From positions 1 to 25,565 of the IMG/VR virus record IMGVR_UViG_3300017714_000146: a stretch of DNA of 25,565 nucleotides; one strand, 5' to 3'. The translations under genes were made by a program, and so were the position numbers. Of this stretch, positions 1-9,900 are shown piece by piece. The notes under the pieces were generated by a model. It searched no databases and was not told the DNA's origin. It was given only the letters and a program-made list of their open reading frames with translations. The first letter of the stretch is position 1. The number at the start of each line of letters is the position of its first letter. The stretch is from a virus.

Positions 1-2
1 AG

Positions 3-1169
3 AAGGAGGCTTTGAATGCGAAGGTTGCCGAGTTATCTTCTTTAGGCGCGGCGGCTATGGCTGATCTTCAGGCAAAGGCAGATGAGATGAAAGATGCTCT
101 GCTCGCCGCGATTCCGGTGCCTCCCGTAATTCCTAACTTCAAAAAAGAACTTGAGGAGTTACGTGATAAGGTAGGAGAAGAACTTGTAGAGGCGAAGGCA
201 GCTTTTAAAGAAAGGTGGGGTGATTCTCTACCTGATATCGATATAGATGGTATGATGGAGAAGGTTGCGGCAGCGAAGAGTTTAGTCGATAACTTTGAAG
301 AAGATCTTAACGATTTCGTGACCGGCGCTGTCAGTAATATTGCAGGTGCGGCAGGGGATGCGTTAAGTGATGTAGCAGGTGCAGTAGAAGATAAGTTCGA
401 TTTCTGTAAGGATGTACCTAATATCGAAGCGCCGGAAGTCAGTCCTGAAGGCAAAGTAGAAAAGGTGAAAGTCAAAGCCGCGGAGCCTACCGTAGCTGCA
501 GATATTCCAAAGAAGGTAGAAGAAGTGGTGCCGACCGTAATCGAGAAAGAGAAGGAGCCTAGCGTGAGTCCTAAGGTCGATACATCTGCACAAGATCTAC
601 ATCGCGCGAGAGAGTTCCGAGCTCAAGAATTAAATCATTATCGTAATAAATACTCAGAGCTACTTCGAGAAAAAGGATTCGAAGTACAACGAATTCTCAG
701 ACAGGGCGGAGGATCGAATGATACAGAATTTGCTGCCAGAGATAATGACGCAACTTCGTTTAAGAATAGCCGAGGATCAGTAGGGAAAGAAGCCACGAAA
801 GCCGCGGCAAAAGGAATAAGTCTTATTGACTGGTACAACGCTGGTAAGATTAGAAGAAAAATGGCGAAGGGACTAGTCAAGAAATATCTTATTGCACACT
901 CTGAAGAATTAAAGTATGACAAATATAACGATCAAATTATGGCGATTAATCACGCGGTTGCTTATGGTGCTTATATGCCGAATGGACTTGAAGGTGAAGC
1001 AAAAGAACGTGAAGCTTTCATGAATAAAAAAATAGTCATAGTCAAAGAAGAAGGTGATGCTCTTGTTGAAACAACTCCGGGCGGCCACGATGGAGTACTT
1101 ACTGGTTATGTCGCAGTGATAGAAAAACATAAACAGATTATGGCTGATCTGCAAGCCTATAAAGCATAA
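3..1169 (+). CDS. Phage structural protein of unknown role, C-terminal part (5' end outside window)
   Basis: The frame is open to the left edge, so the true start probably lies upstream. A TTG at 12 is possible but has no well-spaced ribosome site. About 388 codons are visible. The first ~115 residues are Ala/Lys/Glu-rich with heptad-like spacing and a Pro-rich hinge (IPVPPVIPNFKKELEEL), which suggests a helical, partly coiled-coil protein. A Val/Pro/Glu/Lys-rich linker follows (about residues 145-195), then a charged helical C-terminal region (RAREFRAQELNHYRNKY) and a Gly-containing end. Lying directly before gene 25 in a T4-like late region, it is probably a virion or baseplate-associated protein. 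I do not recognise a catalytic motif and cannot name a family. The reading frame is secure; the function is inferred from context only. Confidence 0.7.
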   Translation, partial: KEALNAKVAELSSLGAAAMADLQAKADEMKDALLAAIPVPPVIPNFKKELEELRDKVGEELVEAKAAFKERWGDSLPDIDIDGMMEKVAAAKSLVDNFEEDLNDFVTGAVSNIAGAAGDALSDVAGAVEDKFDFCKDVPNIEAPEVSPEGKVEKVKVKAAEPTVAADIPKKVEEVVPTVIEKEKEPSVSPKVDTSAQDLHRAREFRAQELNHYRNKYSELLREKGFEVQRILRQGGGSNDTEFAARDNDATSFKNSRGSVGKEATKAAAKGISLIDWYNAGKIRRKMAKGLVKKYLIAHSEELKYDKYNDQIMAINHAVAYGAYMPNGLEGEAKEREAFMNKKIVIVKEEGDALVETTPGGHDGVLTGYVAVIEKHKQIMADLQAYKA

Positions 1170-1254
1170 TCATTACCGGCCATTACAAATTGAGAAATAC
1201 ATTTCACATACCATACCTGCTCAAGTTCATCACTGCATATTCAAATTGTCTTCG

Positions 1255-1274
1255 AAATCTCGCGCGAGATTTTT
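1255..1274 (+). terminator. Probable intrinsic terminator: perfect palindrome with T-run
   Basis: The 18-bp sequence AAATCTCGCGCGAGATTT at 1255-1272 is a perfect palindrome. Folded as RNA it gives a 7-bp stem (AAATCTC/GAGATTT) with a GCGC loop, and the 3' arm runs into a five-T stretch. It lies in the only long gap of this part (1170-1313), after the end of one gene and just before a late promoter, where transcription of the previous unit would be expected to stop. The T-run is partly shared with the stem, so the terminator is not ideal. A protein-binding palindrome is the alternative. Confidence 0.5.
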
Positions 1275-1297
1275 CAGCTTTGAAACCATGAAAGTAT

Positions 1298-1305
1298 TAT
1301 AAATA
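1298..1305 (+). promoter_or_regulatory. T4-type late promoter TATAAATA before gene 25
   Basis: An exact TATAAATA box lies eight bases before the ATG of gene 25. In T4 this box is at -13 to -6, which puts the predicted start of transcription at about 1311, three bases before the start codon. It would drive the 25-6-7-like block. Confidence 0.85.
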
Positions 1306-1313
1306 GATTATAT

Positions 1314-1748
1314 ATGTCAAACATACTTTCAGACTATAATAAGGAAAGGTCTTCAAATGTTCTGAAAAGGAATCTTTATGCAGACTTGCCTTTAGGTGTT
1401 CAAATACATCCTAATCTGAAAGACGTAATTGCATTCAAAGATATCGAGGCGGTGAAGCAAGCTGTCCGTAATCTTATTTTAACGAATCAAGGGGAGAGGC
1501 CGTTTCAACCTGAGATTGGATCAAACATTACTGCTTTGCTTTTTGAGCCTGCAGATACTTTTACCGCGGTTGCTATTCAAAAAGAAGCTCTTCGTGTTTT
1601 AAAGAAGTTCGAACCAAGAATAACAAATATTAACGTGCAGGTTTTTGATAACTCTGATAGGAATGCCTATCAGGTTACGATATCATTTAGAATTATCTTT
1701 TCAGATACTCAAGAAGAAATTAACTTTTATTTAGAACGACTTAGATAG
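1314..1748 (+). CDS. 25: Baseplate wedge subunit gp25
   Basis: This 144-aa protein matches the GPW/gp25 family in length and motifs. PLGVQIHPN (26-34) and TNQGERPFQPEIGS (57-70) are the typical conserved segment, followed by the EALRVLKKFEPRI helix and a terminal beta region ending INFYLERLR. gp25 is a lysozyme-fold-related sheath-initiator and wedge protein found in contractile tails; in T4 it bridges gp6 dimers and the first sheath ring. The ATG at 1314 follows the late promoter immediately, and no Shine-Dalgarno sequence is present. Gene 6 follows after two bases, as in marine T4-like phages and unlike T4 itself, where 25 and 6 are apart. The identification is firm. Confidence 0.95.
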   Translation: MSNILSDYNKERSSNVLKRNLYADLPLGVQIHPNLKDVIAFKDIEAVKQAVRNLILTNQGERPFQPEIGSNITALLFEPADTFTAVAIQKEALRVLKKFEPRITNINVQVFDNSDRNAYQVTISFRIIFSDTQEEINFYLERLR

Positions 1749-1750
1749 AC

Positions 1751-3595
1751 ATGAAACAACTTAACGTAACAGAACTCGATTTTGACAAGATTAAAAGCAA
1801 TCTAAAGGATTACTTGAAAGAGCTTCCTGGCGGTGAATATCAAGACTGGGATTTTGAAGGCTCAGGTCTGAATCAATTACTTGATGTTCTGGCGTATAAC
1901 ACGCACTATAACGCTATCCTTGCGCATAACACCATGAACGAGTCTTTTATTGATTCGGCTCAGATACGCGGTAACGTTGTTTCACGTGCAAAGCTTCTTG
2001 GTTATGTTCCGCGGTCAGTTACTGCACCAAAGGCAACACTTTCAATTGCATTTCCGGGAGATATAAATGAAAGTAGAGATACTTATTCTATTACGTCTGG
2101 TCTTAAGTTTACAACGATTGTTGATGATGTAACATACACATTTATAACGATTGAAGATTACACCACACAGCTTGATACAGTAAGTGATTCATATGTTTTC
2201 CCCGCCGTTGAAATTTATCAAGGTCGGATTAAGCATAATAAGTACGTTGTAGATGAGGGGTCGATTAATCAGAATTTTGAGATTAACGATACAACGATCG
2301 ATATCTCTCAATTGAGTGTTGATGTATATGATAATAGCAGGTCGAACGCGTTCCAGTCATACACAAGATTTGATCAAATAGGAGATGTTGGACCCGACTC
2401 AGCAGTTTACTTTATTCAAGAAAACTACGATAACCATTATGAGATTTCTTTTGGCGATAACGTTTTCGGCAAAAAACCCGATGCTTTAAATATTATTGAT
2501 TTTAAATATTTGAGTACATTTGGTGCTGATGCAAATAACGCATCGATCTTTGAATGGGCTGGTGTTGGAGCTTCTCCATCGTCGATCTCAACGATTTCAA
2601 AGGCATCAGGCGGTACTTCTCGTGAAGGAGTTGAAAGTATTCGATTTAATGCACCACTTTCATTTATAGCACAAAACAGAACAGTGACTATCGATGATTA
2701 TAAATCAATCATTGGTCAAAACATCACAGGTATTCAATCACTTTCTGTTTGGGGCGGACAAGACAATAATCCTCCAGAATTTGGAAAAGTCTTTATTAGT
2801 GCTAAGCCCGTTGAAGATGATTTTCTGAGTGTGCAGACAAAGGCTGATATCATGGATTTGCTAAAAACAAAAAGAGTAGTTGCGATTCTGCCAAAAATAG
2901 TTGATCCTACTTTTACACGATTATACTTTGATGTTTTGCTTAAGTACGATTCAAATCGTACGAGCTTATCTCAAGGGCAACTAGAAACAAAAGTGCGAGG
3001 AGCAATTGAAGAGTTTAACGCTGAAGAACTACAAAGGTTCGATGGTGTCTTTCGTTCTTCTCAACTGCTTTCTCTTATTGATAATAGTGACTTTTCAATT
3101 CTTAATTCAGTTATTCGAGTGTTTGTGTATAAAACACTTGACATCGTTTATGCTAATCTTACTCCAATGCAATTGAATTTTGATATGACTTTATACGGTG
3201 ATGAAGATGAAGATGAATCTTTAATGACTTCTGACCCGTGGGAATTTGGTGGTGTAACATATCGTTTAGCAGATGAAAGAAAAACTGATGGATCAGCAGG
3301 AAGAAATGTGTATGCTTATCGTGAATCATCTGCTGGAGAGAGAATTAAAGTATATAAATCAATTGGCACGTTATTTCTCGAAGAAGGCCAACTTAGTTTA
3401 AACGCGCTTCCTGTTGAGCAAAACGAATCAATTAACATTTACGTTTCGCCTTCTTCAAATGATATTGTTTCAAAACGAAACAATCTGCTTTCAATTGATA
3501 TTCAGAAAACATTTATAGGTGCTGAAGTTGATGCTATAGCGGTCGCTGGTTCTTCTGGAGCAATTGACTATAATACATTTAATCGACATCGCTAA
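1751..3595 (+). CDS. 6: Baseplate wedge subunit gp6 (baseplate J-like)
   Basis: This 614-aa protein resembles gp6 of T4-like phages (T4 gp6 is 660 aa). The N-terminal region has the typical segment LPGGEYQDWDFEGSGLNQLL (about 25-44) and NTHYNAILAHNTMNESFIDS, followed by the RAKLLGYVPRSVTAPKA motif (about 78-94). These are the hallmarks of the baseplate J / gp6 family. The middle holds beta-rich segments (SFGDNVFGKKPD), and the core J-like region (FNAPLSFIAQNRTVTIDDYKS) lies near residue 300. gp6 forms the inner ring of the baseplate, linking neighbouring wedges with gp25 and gp53. The start lies two bases after the gene 25 stop, so the genes are probably translationally coupled. No Shine-Dalgarno sequence is seen. 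The C-terminal ~100 residues look less conserved. Confidence 0.93.
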   Translation: MKQLNVTELDFDKIKSNLKDYLKELPGGEYQDWDFEGSGLNQLLDVLAYNTHYNAILAHNTMNESFIDSAQIRGNVVSRAKLLGYVPRSVTAPKATLSIAFPGDINESRDTYSITSGLKFTTIVDDVTYTFITIEDYTTQLDTVSDSYVFPAVEIYQGRIKHNKYVVDEGSINQNFEINDTTIDISQLSVDVYDNSRSNAFQSYTRFDQIGDVGPDSAVYFIQENYDNHYEISFGDNVFGKKPDALNIIDFKYLSTFGADANNASIFEWAGVGASPSSISTISKASGGTSREGVESIRFNAPLSFIAQNRTVTIDDYKSIIGQNITGIQSLSVWGGQDNNPPEFGKVFISAKPVEDDFLSVQTKADIMDLLKTKRVVAILPKIVDPTFTRLYFDVLLKYDSNRTSLSQGQLETKVRGAIEEFNAEELQRFDGVFRSSQLLSLIDNSDFSILNSVIRVFVYKTLDIVYANLTPMQLNFDMTLYGDEDEDESLMTSDPWEFGGVTYRLADERKTDGSAGRNVYAYRESSAGERIKVYKSIGTLFLEEGQLSLNALPVEQNESINIYVSPSSNDIVSKRNNLLSIDIQKTFIGAEVDAIAVAGSSGAIDYNTFNRHR

Positions 3596-3622
3596 GAATG
3601 TTGAAGGTAGCTATTAAAATTT

Positions 3623-6600
3623 ATGTCATATCATTCTTCATCGGGCAGTAGTTCTTCTGGATCAAGTAGTTCTTCTGGATCAAGTAGTTCTTCTGGATCA
3701 AGTAGTTCTTCTGGATCAAGTAGTTCTTCTGGATCTTCGAGCAGTAGTTCATCACCCACTGTCTCTGGGGCAGTTTATTATTTACAAGGTGAAAGCAATA
3801 GCGGGAATACGTCCGGAACCGTGGGTTATTTTTATCCTCTTTATACCGATGAGTCATTGATTAGCGGAGCATATCATTCTCATACATTTACAGGATTGAA
3901 CCAGGTATTTTATATGCCTTCAAATGAGATGAATCATGGAGTTGCAAACCCACCGTCATTCGCGTATTATGGTAACTTTACGTATCAAGAGTATGCAACC
4001 TATAGTGTTACTAATGACATAGTTTCATATACAAATATTTCAACTACACAATCTGCTATTGCAGTTGCGTCTGTCTCTGATTCTGTTGTTCCTCAAAACC
4101 TTGAAACAACTCGGACAAACACTCTTATACCCGAGCAGCTTATAGGTAAGGCACAAGGTCTTATTCATTTACTTAAAGATTATTACAATTATTTAAATGC
4201 AGAAGGCCTTCCTTCGTATGAAATAAATCTTATTCTCGATAATCACGACATTGATCGAGTTTCAGCAAAGTACATAGATAGTATTGGAAGAGAAATAGCG
4301 AAAAACGTGCCAAACTCAAAGGTGCTTGATCAAGTTTCTCTTTACAAAAAGATTGTTAAATTCTATTCAACTCGAGGATCAGAGGATAGCTTATACGCGT
4401 TTTTTCGTATTTTCTTTGATGAAGCTGTAACTGTAGTATATCCAAAGGAAAGACTATTTAAACTTTCTGATGGCGCGTGGAAACCCCGCGACGATAGTGA
4501 AGAATTTGAAATCATTGGTAATCTTTTATCCGGCGATTTAAAAACTGAAGATAATAATACTCTCTTTAACGTTAATGATGCACAAGGAAACAAATTAGGT
4601 ACCGGTCAACTATCTAGTTTTGTTAATGTTGATGCATCTTTCGATTATGATAATATAGAAGAAGGTTTACAGATTGCTTTTGATAGTAAACAAAATGCTA
4701 CAGACGCCACTTGGATATCGAATACTGATTATCCTTGGGTAGGGAATATTCGAGGAAGTGTTACATATAATGAAGAAATCTCCGAATTTGTTTTTCCTGG
4801 AGGAGACAATGATTATATTAATCTAGGCACAGTTGGAAATCAGTCTTCAGGGCTTGTTACAAATGACCACACCATAGTCGCAAGAGTAAAAAGAGAATCA
4901 CGCGGTAGGCAATATCAAGGTATGTTTTCAGCTTCACAGATTTCGCAGGATCGTGCAGGTCATGAATTATACATAGATCGAGATACAGGTAAATTAGGTC
5001 GACAATTTGTTGATATCGATAATCCAATGATCGTAGCAGATGGAAGCAATATCCGTATTCGTAACTTTAAGTCGATGAACAATTGGCGAGGAAACTTAGG
5101 AAATACTGCATCCTCTGGAGAAACATATTATAAAAACACTGCATACGCTAGCGGCACTGGACTATATAACGGTAAACCGTTTTATGTAGATAACATTTAT
5201 TACTTTGGCGCGACTTCGACATCGCTCGCAACACCATACACCACTTGGGACGAAAATACGGGATTCGGCACTGTAGAAAATTGGCCGGTTGCTAAAATAT
5301 ATTATGATGGGAATAAGTGGGTGTTTAAAGGCGCAGCAGTGTGGAATTTAATAACACAGACGTTTTCTTCTACAGGTGTAATTCTGTGTTATTCAGAAGA
5401 CACCAGTGAAGATGTGTTCTCGGCAAATATTGAATGGTTTAACGAAAGTGGTTCGCCAACGGAGAACGCGTTTGTAAATACACCTGTAGAAATTGATGGC
5501 TCATCTGCAGCTATGAACTTTTCTTCACAAGCCACTATTCCAATCGATAACGAATACCACACTGTTGCTTTGACAGGAAAGCAGGCGCGTAAAGGAGGCT
5601 ATATTAAAGTGTCAGTTGATGGTGGCGCTTGGGAAACTATTATTTCAGGTGACACTAGCGTGCATTTAGATGTTGATTCTAATACAAATATTCAAATTGG
5701 CAAAGGGTATAGTTATCCTTTTAAAGGATCTATGACGAATGTTCAGTATTATAATACTGTTCTTTCAGCAGCCGATGTTTTGCAATTACATAACTATTAT
5801 ATAGGTATAGCGTTAGACTTTTATCAAATAACATTTGAGAATAAAGATGGAAGTTATGTAAATGGATTAAAGTTGGTTGAAGCTGAAAAAGAAGCGTATA
5901 CTTTAAACATATTATCAGGTCATGAAATTGATTCATTTATTGAATTTACGGGCCCCACATTAAATGAATCTGGAGTTGGACCAACTGTGCGTATAAAGGC
6001 TGAGTATACTCAATCAGTCGCAGTTGAAAAACAAAAGGTAAGATGGGGAGATTCTAGGTCTGATTTATTTTCATCGGGAAATAATGTTAGACACACCTAT
6101 ACGCCAAGAAATATTGGCACATATGAAAATCAACATAGTTTTGCTTCAGACATTAATCGATTGCATGATGGTGATTTTTGGCAGGAGTTTTCTTATGTTA
6201 TTAATGTTGGTTTATCTTCTGATCAATGGGAAAACGAATATATTAGAATGGTGCACCCCGCTGGCCTGAAATTCTTCGCGGCCGTGCTTTATATACTTTC
6301 TCTAGAAAACAATTGGCTTGGCCCGAAAGTGCGGTTTGATGAAGTATTAAGACAATATAAGACAACGTTTGATAGTGCACGATACAAACAAACCTATAGA
6401 ACTAAGGATCCTCTGATTGATCTTGATTGGATGGAAGGTTTGACACCACCATCTATCTTAGATGCAAGTGCTAACGCGCACCACATGCCACTCTTTCAGC
6501 CGGGTTGGTTAACTGGAGACTTAAGGTTCCTTGAAATGATTATTGAAGCTTTCGAATTTGGTCTTGGGCCCAATGATCCTTCATATCAAAGGATGGTACT

Positions 6601-6889
6601 ATCGACACTTCATCTTCTTCATATAACAACAAAGGATAGGAATGCATTTGCTCGCGGAGACTATTTACAAAATCTTAAATTTTTCGATGTAAACGAAATT
6701 GGACCTTATTTAAACACTACGTTTGAAGAAGCGGTTTTCAATAATCAAAATATTTTTAATAACATAAGATCTATTATTGATATATCTCTTATAGACAATC
6801 TTCGCTTGAACACTGAAGATCTTAAAGATATAACAACTGAAGATAAGGATGCGACAGACCCCAATGGCGATGCATACTTAATAAAATAA
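3623..6889 (+). CDS. 7: gp7-like baseplate wedge protein with Ser/Gly repeat and inserted LamG-like domain
   Basis: This is a 1088-aa protein in the gene 7 position, after gene 6. Residues 1-45 are almost pure Ser/Gly (an 18-nt tandem repeat). A helical region at about 170-290 (LIHLLKDYYNYLNAEG, VSLYKKIVKFYSTRGSEDS) resembles the conserved part of large virion structural proteins of marine T4-like phages. A LamG/concanavalin-like domain follows in two pieces: about 395-480 (NDYINLGTVG, DHTIVARVKRES) and 614-722 (DNEYHTVALTGKQ, GGYIKVSVDGG, FKGSMTNVQYYNTVLS). A different module is wedged between them (about 485-612; LYNGKPFYVDN, KIYYDGNKWVFKG). The structural core appears to resume after 725 and ends acidic. 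The role is inferred: wedge assembly by the core, glycan or surface binding by LamG. The gp7 assignment rests on order and architecture more than on a signature motif. Confidence 0.78.
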   Translation: MSYHSSSGSSSSGSSSSSGSSSSSGSSSSSGSSSSSGSSSSSSSPTVSGAVYYLQGESNSGNTSGTVGYFYPLYTDESLISGAYHSHTFTGLNQVFYMPSNEMNHGVANPPSFAYYGNFTYQEYATYSVTNDIVSYTNISTTQSAIAVASVSDSVVPQNLETTRTNTLIPEQLIGKAQGLIHLLKDYYNYLNAEGLPSYEINLILDNHDIDRVSAKYIDSIGREIAKNVPNSKVLDQVSLYKKIVKFYSTRGSEDSLYAFFRIFFDEAVTVVYPKERLFKLSDGAWKPRDDSEEFEIIGNLLSGDLKTEDNNTLFNVNDAQGNKLGTGQLSSFVNVDASFDYDNIEEGLQIAFDSKQNATDATWISNTDYPWVGNIRGSVTYNEEISEFVFPGGDNDYINLGTVGNQSSGLVTNDHTIVARVKRESRGRQYQGMFSASQISQDRAGHELYIDRDTGKLGRQFVDIDNPMIVADGSNIRIRNFKSMNNWRGNLGNTASSGETYYKNTAYASGTGLYNGKPFYVDNIYYFGATSTSLATPYTTWDENTGFGTVENWPVAKIYYDGNKWVFKGAAVWNLITQTFSSTGVILCYSEDTSEDVFSANIEWFNESGSPTENAFVNTPVEIDGSSAAMNFSSQATIPIDNEYHTVALTGKQARKGGYIKVSVDGGAWETIISGDTSVHLDVDSNTNIQIGKGYSYPFKGSMTNVQYYNTVLSAADVLQLHNYYIGIALDFYQITFENKDGSYVNGLKLVEAEKEAYTLNILSGHEIDSFIEFTGPTLNESGVGPTVRIKAEYTQSVAVEKQKVRWGDSRSDLFSSGNNVRHTYTPRNIGTYENQHSFASDINRLHDGDFWQEFSYVINVGLSSDQWENEYIRMVHPAGLKFFAAVLYILSLENNWLGPKVRFDEVLRQYKTTFDSARYKQTYRTKDPLIDLDWMEGLTPPSILDASANAHHMPLFQPGWLTGDLRFLEMIIEAFEFGLGPNDPSYQRMVLSTLHLLHITTKDRNAFARGDYLQNLKFFDVNEIGPYLNTTFEEAVFNNQNIFNNIRSIIDISLIDNLRLNTEDLKDITTEDKDATDPNGDAYLIK
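3647..3736 (+). repeat. Five-copy 18-nt in-frame tandem repeat (Ser/Gly linker)
   Basis: The unit AGTAGTTCTTCTGGATCA occurs five times head to tail, the last copy differing in its final base. It encodes SSSSGS repeats at the N-terminus of the gp7-like protein. Because the unit is a multiple of three, changes in copy number would alter linker length without breaking the frame. Confidence 0.95.
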
Positions 6890-6909
6890 TAAATAAAATA
6901 AAATAATCG

Positions 6910-6917
6910 TATAAATA
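6910..6917 (+). promoter_or_regulatory. T4-type late promoter TATAAATA before the RCC1-repeat gene
   Basis: An exact TATAAATA box lies in the short AT-rich gap 6890-6922, ending six bases before the A of the ATG at 6923. With T4 geometry (+1 six bases after the last A), transcription would start on the start codon itself. Confidence 0.85.
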
Positions 6918-6922
6918 TAACT

Positions 6923-9900
6923 ATGGCTGAAATCAAAATATCGGAACTGAACGCGGTTCCATCAACTCCAACTGGCACTGAGCTATTGGCAATAGTACAA
7001 TCAGATGGACAAAGCGGGCTGGATACGTATAAAGCAACAATAGATGATCTTAAACCTGCGCTTGAAGATAATCTAAGTACTGGTGCGCCATCGTGGACAA
7101 CAGGCGGGGTGTTAAGAGCGGGCCACGATATTATTGCAGGATATGTTGATTCGGGTGCAAGCACTGATGGAGGAGGTACCATTGGTCTTACACTTAATGA
7201 TGGTTACGGTGATGCTAATATCACATTTAATCATACAGGTGGTATTCCTGATAGAGCTGGCTCTTCTGCGAGAATTACATCTTCTGTTGACAGTAATCAA
7301 GAGCTATTAGATTTTCAATTAAAGGGAGGCACCACAACAGGTAGTGTTGCAACACTAACATCTGTACTTCAATTGCGTGACGATAAAATATCGCTACTTC
7401 AGCCTACTTTACTGAGTACAAATGGAAGCGCTACGACATCACTTGTAAATAAAGGATACATTGATAGTGCTGATAGTGCAGAAACCGCAGCGCGCACCGC
7501 TGCGGATTCCGCCAATCTTACAGCGGCCAAAAATCATGCTAATAGTCTCGTTGCTGCCGAGGCCGCGACTAGAAGTGCTGCTGACACTACACTAACCAAT
7601 GATCTTAGTGATCTTACTGCAGAAGTAGAAGGAAAGATTGGTGAAACCGAGATCGATACTTTGGCTTTTACTTTTGCAAATAATACACTATCACTTAACA
7701 CAATTCTGGAAGGACAGATTGGAACAGGTGCAGTAACGACAACTAAGATAGACGATTATAACATCACTGCTAATAAATTAGTAGGAACAGAGAGTATCCA
7801 AGCAAACGACTTCTTGATTTATGATTCAAACAGTGGAGGATTTCAAACTACTGCTTCAACTATAACACCGCACAAGCTATTTAGTAATAATCATACTGAT
7901 GTAGACTCAAGCGTAACTCCTTCCTATGGCGATTCAATGTACTATAACGGTACGGAATGGACTACCGGAAACTTTGGCAATTACGGTGCTGACATGGAGT
8001 ACATGCCAATTAGCGGGGCAAGTAATGCTACATTCACGAATCTTTTATGGTATGGCCTTGGTAATAGTTCTGCAAGAGATTGCCCAGATCACTATCACCG
8101 CTATTTTACTTGCGCAGATGCGACTGCAGACATCGACACTACATCTACTGGCAACGAAGCACGACAAAGCAATCCTCAGTCTGGTGTTTTCAATCCAGGC
8201 ATTATGGAGCAAACGGTTGCAAATACGTTTAATTCAGATGAGTATAATACTTCACGAGTTGGTTTTGCGACATGGAAGCAGTCGGATGGACGTGATGACG
8301 CGAATCATGAAATATCAGGCTCTATTCAATTTCCTCTTGCTGATCTAACAGGTGATGGACTCGTTAATCAAAATATTCGAGGGTTATTTATTAGAGTTCA
8401 TGCTCGTATGCACGCTAACAATACTGAGCGCAAGTCTGAAATGTTTATATCATATCCAGGTGGCTCGAAACAACCTTTATTAAAAACTGATTTTATAGAC
8501 GACGGCGATCTCGGTGCGGTTACTGGAACTAAAATAGATCAGGTATTATTAGTGCCAGTTAATGAAGGTCAAACTCAAATTGAAATCGACTTTAATCTTA
8601 ATAGAAGCACCGACGAAGGTGTAGAATTCGAAATCATTGGAGCTCAATGTACAAAACGAGTTGAGTTAAGTCCAGATGTTGATATTATTCAGATCGTTGG
8701 TTCACAGTTGTCCGAGCAGAGCCCGCAAGGATATGTTGATGAAAACACAAGTACTTTTCAGGGTGATCCATCTGTATGGACGAGTGAGGCTCCAACCACA
8801 ACTGGCGCAACTGACTGGTCTGGTGTATTTCCAATTGAAATTCCAGATAATGTATCTAAATCAGTTATAAGCATAGTAAATAATTGGAATTATGGCGCCT
8901 CATCCAACGAAGAAATAGATCACATTACGATAACAGTTGATTGGAATGCAAATACCATTTTTGGTACTTATACATGGGGCAGTGAATATGAGGAGACTGG
9001 ATTTCTATATTCGACAGACTTAGTAGGAGAAAAAACATTCACAGTTGAACAACGCACTGGTGATGCTAATACTCCTACTACAATAAAATTTGAACTTAAT
9101 GGAAGAAGTATAGTTAAGTTGCCTTGTCCAGCGCATAACACCACATATTTTAATATGGGTCAGAAATACACCATTGAGAATTATAAGACAAATGCAATTA
9201 GCACGTATAAGTCGTATGATAATTCCTTTGGATTTTTCTTTGATCCACCGAATCATCAAGGCTATAGCACATTCTTTGGTTCTAGCTATATTTCGAAAGA
9301 TGGTAGTTTTATCTTCTCTGGTGGTGGAAGTACGTATCAGCTGAATGGCGCATCTCCTGCGACAATACCTTCATACTCTCGTGTGCAAATTCCATTACAA
9401 ACCGGTGAAAAGGTAATCGAGTATTATTATTCAGGTAATAACCTAGTTAGTGCATTCGTGTTAACAGATAGAGGACGAGTGTTCGGTGCAGGGTATGGTG
9501 GTACTGGCCAGCTTGGTCAAGGCAATCTGAGCGAGCAAAAAAGCTTTCAATTGATTCTTGAAGATGTTGCATGGTTATCAGTAGGAAATGGAAACACTTA
9601 CTATGTGCATTGTCTTGCTATTCTAAATGATGGAACAGCTTATTCTTGGGGAAATAATGGTGCGAATGAATTAGGAAGAGGATCAGCGCAGACTTATAAC
9701 AACGCAGTGAATATGTCACCTGGACAAATTCCAGGATTTGGTGAGGGCGCGGCAAATGGTAAAGCTGAAAAGGCATTTGCATTTAGTAGTGTTTCTTATG
9801 GCAAGTCATTTATAATCACTGAAGATCGAAAAGTATGGTCGTGCGGTGCCGTTTATAATGGAGGATTAGGACATAGCACATCACAGTCATCATTTGCTGA

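Noticed and set aside
3-18. AAGGAGG followed by TTG at 12 and ATG at 16
   Set aside because: The ATG frame ends after nine codons and the TTG is too close to the AAGGAGG; the long frame is open to the left edge, so this is probably internal coding sequence.
68-475. Minus-strand open frame opposite the first gene, and many similar minus-strand frames across the window
   Set aside because: They lie opposite strong coding frames, show Ser/Leu/Phe-rich shadow composition, and no minus-strand late promoter (TATTTATA as read on +) was found.
3598-3651. 17-codon ORF before and overlapping the gp7-like start
   Set aside because: It has no promoter box at the expected distance and runs into the repeat in another frame; it is probably chance.
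3621-3857. Minus-strand open frame with a repeated NYLIQK peptide
   Set aside because: It is only the reverse complement of the Ser/Gly tandem repeat of the gp7-like gene and has no ribosome site or promoter.
7926-8348. 140-codon + strand frame inside the RCC1-repeat gene
   Set aside because: It lies in another frame of a well-supported gene and has no promoter or recognisable protein features; likewise 6084-6269, 8676-8870 and 19982-20170.
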